From the NCBI GenBank assembly GCA_004151065.3, contig NWUY0300073801.1, positions 1-14,429 of the forward strand: a stretch of 14,429 nucleotides of DNA, written 5' to 3'. Shown here in pieces: positions 7,891 to 14,429 of this stretch (within the stretch, counting starts at the first letter, position 1; every line of letters begins with the position of its first letter). Origin of the DNA: Larix sibirica (lineage: Eukaryota > Streptophyta > Pinopsida > Pinales > Pinaceae). The notes below the pieces were generated by a model. The model had not been told where the DNA came from. It did no database searches and was given only the letters and a program-made list of their open reading frames with translations. A program made the position numbers and the translations under genes.

Positions 7891-9216
7891 GTAGGTAAGT
7901 AGAAAATTATATTAACATAAAAGAGAGTACATATGAAGGATTACATAGCACTGTCCATGGGCCCTCAGAAAATAGAGTGAAAATTCCCATATCACTACAA
8001 AAGCGAAACTGCCCTCCCTTATCTTTAAGATTACAATAAGCCCAAGAAGGCTGCTTCAGAACACTAGAAACTAACAAAAACTCCAAAACGCTAGAATACC
8101 GACTGATACCAAACCTAGGTTGTTTGAACATTACAGTGCTCAAAGACAAAGATCTCAACTAGAGCATAACCCGAAAGTGGCGAGGTTCAAACCCCATGAG
8201 GCAGAGCAGAGGACCTTGGCTGGACCAATGAACCAACTCCGACCGACGGCATAGGAGGCTCCAGAAAGTGAATCCCCAACTACTTTGTGATGGCGTCGAT
8301 CTTCAAATGCATAACCCGAGAATCTGAATGGTGGTCCTTCCAATTCTGCATAGGGATATCGGCCCCTTCCTCTTTCAACTGTCTCTCCCAAAGCACCTTC
8401 CCCAACATGTTCTTCATGACCCAGTAGAGGGCCATTGTTCATTCATAAAGTCCCATCTTAACTGAAGTATTACCAGGGTCAATGACCCAATCCTCCAGAG
8501 CATTTGTCTCTTTTGCACCTACTCGTCGTCAAGATCTGCCCATAGTCTTGCTTCCAGAACTTCCAACTCCATCTAGACATCGAAAGGGAGACCCATTTTT
8601 AAATAACGGGCTTCCTAGGATGCTTGTTTTTGTGCCCTTGTGATCCGGTGACCACCCTACGACATCTTCCCTTTGGACGCCCTTCTTTTCCTGGTCTCAC
8701 TACCCCCTAGAGCTTCGCCCCCAGATTGCATATTAGACCAAAAAAAAACCAACCACCGGGACATTAAAGACCAAACAACCTTGTGCATGCAACTGAGAAA
8801 GCCACAATTATGAAGAAGTTGTCCAACTTTCTTGGCATTATATAGGGACTTCCCATGAATGGCCATAATGAAATATGTCTCCCCAGTGATGTCAAACCTC
8901 TATACTAAGATCCTTATCATATCTATCCCACATAAAACAATAATTCTCCACCTCTTTTGGTGATGAATTCACATATGGAATGCTTTCCTCTAAGTTATGT
9001 GAAGATAATAGCATTTAATATCCAAGTTACCTTTATTAACACCTTCTTCCATTATCGCCTGTTGGCCTTTTCGAGCAATGATTGTCCTACACTCACTCAT
9101 ATGCCCACGTCACGAGGCCACTAAGTATCTTGAGAAATGGCTGCCTCCTAACGGGACACGTCCAAGGCATGTTGGGATTCACACTGCGCTTGGAATGTCC
9201 CATAAGTCAGGTAATT
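7891..9216 (-). other. LINE 3' region after RNase H, no known domain
   Basis: About 1.3 kb lies between the RNase H end and the poly-A tail, long for a plant LINE 3' UTR. Modest minus-strand open stretches occur (8657-8866, 8155-8442, 7907-8158), but I recognise no domain in them. The last bases before the tail read TTAATATAATTTTCTACTT, a typical AT-rich LINE 3' end. It may be an extended C-terminus, a long UTR, or transduced sequence. Confidence 0.5.
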
Positions 9217-9690
9217 TTATGATCCTTCCATAATGGTAATACGGTCCCGGGTACCCTTGTTAGCCAGAAGATCCGCCACGTTGTTCCCCTTCCGCTTGAC
9301 GTGGCTAAAAGTATAGGCCCTTGTGTCTAGCAAGATGACAACTAGTCGCTCCAGCCTATGTTCTATCCTCCAGTGCAAATAAAATTTGGAGCTTTGATTC
9401 ACATTCTAAATGTGAGCTTCCATCTCTAAAACAATTTTTTAATCCCCCTCAATGATTAGGGGAAACCAATTCTTCCACTGGATCATAAGTAGACCATGAA
9501 TTAACCTCTCCAACTTCGCAACATTATTGTTTTATTGTCCAATGAACCCCATTAAAATGTCGAGTATTTCCCCTTCGTGGTTCCTGAAGAGGCCACCGAA
9601 GCTAGCCGGGCCAAGGTTGCATTTGGAATCTCCATCAAAGTTTAGTTTGAATATCCCCATTGGAGGGGGGATCCACTAATCAGGATTGGA
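9217..9690 (-). pseudogene. LINE ORF2: RNase H module
   Basis: In one minus-strand frame, with two stops, the sequence gives PMGIFKLNFDGDSKCNLGPA, GGLFRNHEGEILDILMGFIG, NNNVAKLERLIHGLL, LIIEGD and HVKRKGNNVADLLANKG. This is the plant LINE RNase H fold: Asp in FDG, the helix after NN, Asp in EGD, and Asp in VADLLAN. The Glu expected in the A-E-L position is Lys (AAG, 9514-9516). RNase H would degrade the RNA strand of RNA/DNA hybrids during insertion. The stops sit near 9533 and 9449. Confidence 0.8.
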
Positions 9691-9876
9691 CTCCTAGTTC
9701 CGAGGCCTCTAGATACCAGTGTTTTGAAGGGTAGATGAAATTCCCTAGGCTTGAAGAATTGAATATTCCAATCCCTGCACTTTCCAATCGTCGTTCGCCC
9801 ATGAATGCAATCAGATAGATTCCAAATTTCGTCTCTTTATGATTTCCTAAACCCCATATTTAGGGGTGGATTTCCC

Positions 9877-10650
9877 CTAGAAGATACTTAGATTCCTCTC
9901 TCTCCATATTCCCCATAGCAAGAAGCTTGGGAAGAGTTTCCAAAGCCAGTTTACAATTGGGTTTTGGAAGGGTTTTTCGGGCCATTCCACAATTGACAGA
10001 TCTGGAAATCCACAAAGCCTGTTGGAGCATCGAAAGGAGACCGCCCCTCTATCCCAAAGATTAGAAGCAAAGGGGAAAGCATCTAGAAGATGGTCAAGCC
10101 TCTCTTCCACTCTTTTTCACATGCAGCATCGAAAAGGTCCTCTCATCCCTCTTTTCATGAGTTTTCTCCAGTTAGAATTCGCCCTTTGATAATCAACCAC
10201 AAGAAGGTTGCAATTTTAGGCCAAAGTTGAGCTTTCCAAATTTTCTTCCATGCCTCCTCTCTAGGAAGGGTGTGATGTCCTGACCTTATTTCATAAGCTT
10301 CCTTAATTGTAAAGATGCCTTTAGATTGAAACCCCCAACAGAGTTTGTACGGACCTTGATGAATTCTGATATATCGATCCTAAAAAGCGTCCCATGATTG
10401 ATTAACATCATCGTGGTTACAAAGTTGGTGCCAACATTCTTTTGGAATCCATTCACCTAACTCCCTAGAGTCATTAGCTTCCTTCCCAAAATATTTAACT
10501 TTCCCTATGTGTTGAAGGTCGCAAGATTGTTGAGTTATGGAAAAATCTGCCAAGGTTTGAGGCTTTGTTAGTTGCCAAGAGTCCTCCCAACAGTTTGCAT
10601 ATTCTCCATCTCGAATCTCCCAAAAACTATTATCTTGAACCAAATTCTTA
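9877..10650 (-). pseudogene. LINE ORF2: zf-RVT region
   Basis: The minus strand carries LVQDNSFWEIRDGEYANCWE (10580-10640), then, after about 300 bases, FTIKEAYEI and WPKIATFLWLIIKGRILTGE, all standard for the zf-RVT module that follows RT in plant LINEs. A cysteine-containing segment FRCCM is followed by a TGA where the family has Cys, then ERLDHLLDAFPFA, in which the usual last Cys is Phe. The module ends with LLWGIWRERNLSIF. It therefore has lost zinc-ligand residues as well as the reading frame. The zf-RVT module is thought to bind nucleic acid, but its role is inferred from the family. Confidence 0.78.
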
Positions 10651-11522
10651 CCTTGGATTGTCGACTGCCAAATGTGGGAGCCTGACTTGAGATCTGCGAA
10701 TCTAATGAAATCTTACTTATGCCATTTTGAAGCATATTTATGAAGCCATAGCTTTTCCCAAGGCTCATTGTCGTGGGTGACCCATCTACACCGCACTTTG
10801 GCTCTGCTGACTTCATTGGATTTTCCCGAGTCTCAGAGACCAAATCCCCATGGATCTTCGGGGAGAAAATAGCCTCCCAACTAACGAGGGCCCATTTTAG
10901 ATTTTCTCTCTTCCCACTCTAGAGGAATGTCTGTTGAATGTTATGGATTTATTTCAATGCCGCTTTGGGGGCAGCCATTGTAGAGAAGAGATAAATAGGC
11001 ATTGCTTGAAGGACATCCTTTACTAAAACTAGCATGCTCGCAAAATTGAGAGGACGCAGAGTCCAATTCTCCAATTTCTTCTTCATTCAATCCAACAATT
11101 CTACCCATGAGCCATTACAGATGATGGAATCAACGAGGGGTTCCCCAAGGTATTTGGATGGAAGGAATCTCTCTTGGAACCCAAGAATGCAGCAAATGTT
11201 CTAACACGTGACCCTTGGGGTGTTGAAGAAAAAAAATTGCATTTTCTCTCATTCACCTCGAGCCCAGAGGCCGCCACAAAAATATTTAGACATCGTTTGA
11301 TTACTCAGGATTCCTTTACCGAGGGATTCCCCATTAAGATAGTGTCATCCACAAATTGTTGGTGGGTTTGGCGATCATCTTGGGGATGGATATTCAAGCC
11401 TCTTAATTTTTGATTTAAGCGCATTTATTTGATTGATCGACCCATCCCCTTCTCCATTAGCACAAAAAGGAAAGGGGATAAAGGGTCTCCTTGTCTTATA
11501 CCCCATGAGGGATTGAACGTTC
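10640..11522 (-). pseudogene. LINE ORF2: second half of reverse transcriptase and connection
   Basis: On the minus strand the frame opens with FNPSWGIRQGDPLSPFLFV (motif at 11464-11502), the conserved RT block ahead of the catalytic box. The catalytic motif HQQFVDDTILMG follows, with FVDD at 11344-11355; both aspartates that bind the catalytic metal are present. Next comes ASGLEVNERKCNFF, the usual post-catalytic block. The connection region includes LVKDVLQAMPIYLFSTMAAPK and, in another frame, GLRDSGKSNEVSRAKVRCRW and EPWEKLWLHKYASKWH. Stops include a TAA in the frame near 11447 and a TGA near 11317. The enzyme would copy LINE RNA at nicked chromosomal DNA; this copy cannot. Confidence 0.85.
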
Positions 11523-11524
11523 CC

Positions 11525-11537
11525 GACCTCATTGACT
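11525..11537. repeat. Target-site duplication, right copy
   Basis: GACCTCATTGACT, identical to 7870-7882. It marks the truncated 5' end of the LINE and the resumption of the interrupted gypsy element. Confidence 0.88.
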
Positions 11538-11849
11538 TGGATACCATCTTGTTGGTTCATTGGGTGGGTGTCTCTTTGGATCAACCCATAATAGAACTGA
11601 CCTTTAGCCTCATCATGATACCCTTTTTCCTCTTCCGATTATTTGAGCCATGAATTCCTCAACTTCCACCACCTCTTCCCTCATCCAACTCCTCTTCTTT
11701 CATGCCTCATAGATATCCTTCATGGATGTCCTTAGGAAGTTCCTTTACCAAAGGCTCACATGATTGAGGCCTTGTTTGAGTTCATCATAATCTCTCTCAT
11801 GATCAACCCCGCTCTCTATCTTTCAACCTTTCTAACATCCCTTTTTCCA
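11538..11849 (+). pseudogene. Gypsy element resumes: gag-protease linker
   Basis: The open plus-strand frame that ended at 7882 continues here for about 38 codons to a TGA at 11651-11653. The rest is interrupted by stops and rich in Ser and Pro. No domain is visible until the protease-like part that follows. Confidence 0.4.
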
Positions 11850-12290
11850 AATACAAGAAGGAAAACATAGTCAAAAAATTCCTTTTCAAGATCAATTGTG
11901 GTGATTTCATGATCAAGCAAGACATTTTCGACCCCAGATCCACTTTTAATTTCATAGTATCCTAGGATTTGTCATGCTCCTAGTGATACCCATTTCTCTC
12001 CTACTCCTTGGACCCTTCAAGGTTTCAATAGATTATAGATCAAACCTCTCAAAGATGTTGATATCATCTTATCCCTTGGCTCTAAGATAATGGACATTCA
12101 TTTCTACGTACTCCTAGGAGACTTATATTATAAAATCCACCCTCGTCGTTGCTAGTTGGGTGTGTTGATGTATATTTCTTATACCTTCATGGGATAGCTC
12201 TTCTTCTTTCATAAAGGAAAGACTTATTTTGTTCATTTGGATCCCACTCCTTTCTCTTTCCATCCTAAGGATTCTTCATAAGTTTGCTTC
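11850..12290 (+). pseudogene. Decayed retropepsin (aspartic protease) of the gypsy element
   Basis: Plus-strand pieces in more than one frame line up with a Ty3-type retropepsin, the dimeric aspartic protease that cuts Gag-Pol. FKINCGDFMIKQDIFDPRST (11877-11936) includes the position of the active-site D-[ST]-G, here DPRS, so the glycine is lost. FSPTPWTLQGFN follows, then KPLKDVDIILSLGSKIMDIH and FYVLLGDLYYKI, corresponding to the flap and the LLG strand. After that FFFHKGKTYFVHLDPTPF matches the short conserved stretch after protease in plant gypsy Pol (K...G..y.VHgDP). Frame changes and stops make it non-functional. Confidence rests on the order of the pieces more than on any single motif. 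Confidence 0.5.
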
Positions 12291-12588
12291 TTGGTCTCTT
12301 CTATCTAGTCTTTCCGATTTTGTGAAGCCTCCTCTTCTCCTTATTGTGAGGTCCACCTATATAAGTCATAATCCTATTCTAGTTGTACCCACCTTTACTC
12401 CTCATATGCATGAGCATCCTTGGGGGCATCTTGTGTGGGTTCCCCACTTCACCGCCTCCCTACTTGTCTCAACTAGCTTGAGGCGTCCCCTTTACCTCTC
12501 TTATGCCTCGCCCTTACCTCCCAAATGCTCAATGTAGGGTGAATTTTTATCCTTTGCTTTTTGTTGACAAACTAAGATAAATTGGATT
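12291..12588 (+). other. Pyrimidine-rich stretch after protease
   Basis: An open plus-strand frame at 12229-12537 is rich in Leu, Ser and Pro, as expected for C/T-rich DNA by chance, and matches no domain I know. This is where the reverse transcriptase of a full gypsy element would begin to appear. I see none of its motifs. Confidence 0.3.
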
Positions 12589-12900
12589 GGATTCATAAGG
12601 TTTCTATGAAGTTATTAAGTTAAATGAGTATGAAAGGGGACTTTGTGGGGCTAACTTGGCCCTCATGTTGCCAACTTTGGTTGTCCCCTACCCTAATTGT
12701 CATTCTTCATTCTTATTTCCTCCTTGGTCATTCAATTGAGTGTAGCCTAGGCTACCTTGGGTAGGATTCAAAAGGTTTCTATGCATTAGTATGGATTTAT
12801 TAAATTGAATGAAGGCTCATCTGAAAGGGGCCTTTGTGGGGCCAACTCGGATTTCTTATTGTCCCCTACGCCGGCTATACTTGTTTCTCCTGCTTCATTC
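12589..12900 (+). repeat. Imperfect direct duplication, about 175-190 bp period
   Basis: Two diverged copies follow each other: about 12589-12720 and 12764-12900. Shared words are GGATTCAWAAGGTTTCTATG, TGAAAGGGG followed by CTTTGTGGGG, and TTGTCCCCTAC. Offsets between shared words vary from 175 to 191 because of insertions and deletions, so the duplication is old. Confidence 0.7.
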
Positions 12901-13740
12901 CTCTCAAACATTTAGGTCTACTCACCTCTTGATTGCTCCCTTCTCCTTGCTCACCTTCCCAATGGTTAATACCTCCCTAATTCATTGTTTCTATTAATAC
13001 GTGTTGACAACCATATTGGTCCATAGAGAAAAGTCCACCAAGTTTTGCCAAGATGCCCTGCATTTAAAACCTTTTTTTCGCATAGGATTTATAGATCTTA
13101 ATTTAATTGTCACTCTGATACCTTTGCCCTATACCCGAAACCATAAATCTCTTAAATTGCTTGAGTTATACTCCAAGACCCACCACTTAGAAAGGTCTTT
13201 TGATTTTTATGAAATAAAACATGATTTGAATATTGGCTTGCTCATGATGAACGTATGACAATACATTGCTTTCGTACTAAAGATGCCATAGGATTTTTTG
13301 GTTTGATGAAGTGATAAGATCAATTTTAGGGAAAATACATGAATGATGATTAAAGAAGGCACATGGTGATATTGGTGTTGTGTTATTGGCCTAACCTCAT
13401 TGATAGTGAAGTGTTGCATGTATGTGGTGATGAAAAAAAGGTAACTATGGCTCTATGCATCCTCTTGCTAAATTCTTCAAGTAGGAAATATGTTACTTGC
13501 ATGGACTTCCCTTATCTTTTTCTTCACATTAATGATGTGTTATTCATACACCCATTATGGAATCCCCTCACAAGTATTTATAATACAGTTCAATGCTTGT
13601 CATACTCCATCCTACAAGAAGATATTTTAGCTAATAGTCTTACCATGCTTGCAAGCAGTCCACCTGTTTGTAATCATCACTTCACCTTGCTCCCCATCTT
13701 CCCTTATTCATCATTACAAAACCATTCTGTTTAACATTCA
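12901..13740. other. No recognisable gene
   Basis: Open plus-strand stretches at 13001-13258 and 13363-13734 are not matched to a family. The first contains the segment LKLLELYSKTHHLERSFDFYE, which reads like real protein but which I cannot place. No reverse transcriptase, RNase H or integrase motif (for example a YVDD box or an HHCC zinc finger) was seen. Confidence 0.35.
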
Positions 13741-13811
13741 CAAAGTTAATTTCTCACATAATTCATTTTTTTAATTGACTTAAAAAAAAATTGTCCTTAA
13801 CCACATAATCA

Positions 13812-13911
13812 AAGTCATTTTCTAATTGCAAAACTATTATATTTAAATTTATGAAGTCATTTTCTAATTGCAAAACTATTATATTTAAATTTATGAAGTC
13901 ATTTTCTAATT
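13812..13911. repeat. 42-bp tandem repeat, about 2.4 copies
   Basis: Two identical 42-base units (13812-13853 and 13854-13895) are followed by a 16-base third start (13896-13911). Each begins AAGTCATTTTCTAATT. Perfect identity suggests recent slippage or unequal exchange. Confidence 0.92.
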
Positions 13912-13935
13912 CTCCTGAACAATTAGAACAATTAA

Positions 13936-14010
13936 CTACATAATCCATTTTTTTATAAAATTATTTTCCTACATAATCCATTTTTTTATAAAATCATTTT
14001 CCCACATAAT
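13936..14010. repeat. 33-bp tandem repeat, about 2.3 copies
   Basis: Units starting CTACATAATCC at 13936 and 13969 are nearly identical, and a third partial unit starts near 14002. The unit contains a run of seven T followed by ATAAAAT. Confidence 0.82.
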
Positions 14011-14264
14011 TCATTTTCTATTTTTTATAACTAAAAATACTCTTAATCACATAATCCATTTTTTACCTAATCATAAAGTCATTTTCGCATATTAAACATT
14101 TTCTAACTAAGGGAAAATGCCCTTAATCACATAATTCATTTTCTAAATTAAGTAAAAAAAGTTTTTATCCACACCATCATTTTATATCAACTAATGAAAT
14201 CATTTTCCCATATAATATTTAATGCCTTTAGATACATGATTCATTCTCTAATTAACCTCTAAAA

Positions 14265-14429
14265 ATACCTTTAATCACAAAATTCATCTTCTAATTGAAC
14301 CACATAACCATTATATTTAAACTCATTGAAGTCATTTTCCCACATAATTCATTTTTAATTGACTTAAATGAGTTTAAATATAATGGTTATGTGGTTCAAT
14401 TAGAAGATGAATTTTGTGATTAAAGGTAT
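14265..14429. repeat. Perfect 62-bp inverted repeat at the right window edge
   Basis: 14265-14326 is the exact reverse complement of 14368-14429. The pairing continues inward for seven more bases with one mismatch (14327-14333 with 14361-14367), leaving a loop of about 27 bases (14334-14360). The outer end of the right arm coincides with the last base of the window, so the true length of the palindrome is unknown. Without coding capacity it could be a foldback element, a hairpin-forming MITE end, or an inverted-duplication assembly artefact. Confidence 0.95.

Larger units (their letters stand above)
7883..11524 (-). mobile_element. 5'-truncated LINE (non-LTR retrotransposon), L1-like
   Basis: A 3642-bp minus-strand LINE remnant bounded by a 13-bp target-site duplication. 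Its 3' end shows a short poly-A tail (poly-T at 7884-7890 on the plus strand) next to the left duplication. Its 5' end stops inside the reverse transcriptase, just before the GIRQGDPLSPFLF motif, so the endonuclease and the first half of RT are missing. Order along the minus strand: RT second half, RT thumb and connection, zf-RVT, RNase H, then about 1.3 kb with no known domain. Stops and frameshifts occur throughout. Such copies arise by target-primed reverse transcription that ended early. It sits antisense inside the gypsy element and is therefore younger than it. Confidence 0.88.
13741..14264. repeat. AT-rich diverged repeat field
   Basis: Variants of CACATAATYCATTTT and CTTAATCACATAATYCATT recur across this stretch (for example near 13755, 13938, 13971, 14004, 14048, 14122 and again at 14341). 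The longer word CACATAATTCATTTTT followed by AATTGACTTAAA occurs at 13755 and again at 14341. It behaves like a minisatellite or the AT-rich interior of a repeat element; no coding sequence is present. Confidence 0.65.

Noticed and set aside
8657-8866. Minus-strand open stretch with a segment (AIHGKSLYNAKKVGQLL) faintly like a membrane segment of choline-transporter-like proteins
   Set aside because: Only a few residues agree, and the rest of the stretch lacks the expected transmembrane pattern. It lies inside the bounded LINE and is best treated as part of its 3' region.
11174-11413. Plus-strand open frame of 79 codons
   Set aside because: It is the antisense shadow of the LINE reverse transcriptase region that contains FVDD on the minus strand.
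13763-13948. Minus-strand frame with a repeated LENDFINLNIIVLQ peptide
   Set aside because: The peptide repeat simply reflects the 42-bp tandem DNA repeat, whose length is a multiple of three; no sign of a real protein.
1-14429. CRISPR array, bacterial operon, phage or defence system
   Set aside because: No regularly spaced repeats with unique spacers, no ribosome-binding-site-led gene strings and no prokaryotic protein families; the content is plant retroelements and plant gene pieces.

Overview
This looks like repeat-rich nuclear DNA from a seed plant. Three things point that way: a plant-type exon with a plastid-transit-like leader, plant-type LINE RNase H and zf-RVT modules, and a decayed Ty3/gypsy gag and protease. 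Conifers or other gymnosperms, whose genomes are dense with old retroelements, would fit, but the species is inferred. I found no bacterial operon, CRISPR array, rRNA or clearly intact tRNA gene. No complete functional gene lies in the window.

Left part (1-3330) is gene-like and low-copy in character. A minus-strand fragment of a BIG-type (SEC7 family) ARF guanine-nucleotide exchange factor, including the HUS-box motif NYDCD, lies at about 669-1008. It carries an in-frame stop and a frameshift. A minus-strand open stretch of unknown identity (about 311-668) follows it. Immediately on the other side is the decayed 3' end of a plus-strand LINE (about 1040-1640, RNase H module). At 2606-2951 is the probable first exon, minus strand, of a plastid-targeted thioredoxin-fold (AhpC/TSA, PRXL2/AAED1-like) protein; its later exons are not visible. 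A tRNA-like A-box/B-box pair (about 2108-2170), a 19-bp direct repeat and a perfect 47-bp tandem duplication lie around these.

Middle and right part (about 3330-13740) is mostly one old plus-strand Ty3/gypsy-like element: a possible primer-binding region near 5462, gag (about 6555-7500) and retropepsin (about 11850-12290). No reverse transcriptase was seen for it. A separate 5'-truncated LINE, on the minus strand, is inserted between gag and protease (7883-11524). The insertion is bounded by a 13-bp target-site duplication (7870-7882 and 11525-11537), and the LINE's poly-A tail reads as poly-T at 7884-7890. The LINE keeps the second half of its reverse transcriptase (FVDD box), a zf-RVT region and RNase H, all broken by stops and frameshifts.

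Right end (13740-14429) is very AT-rich with 42-bp and 33-bp tandem repeats. It ends in a perfect 62-bp inverted repeat that runs to the last base of the window, so it may be cut by the window edge or be an assembly artefact.

The parts do not form a pathway. They read as a time series: host gene pieces, then a gypsy element, then a LINE landing inside it. I did not find a convincing new biological system. The most informative observations are the dated nested insertion, the two host gene pieces on the same strand, and the terminal palindrome.
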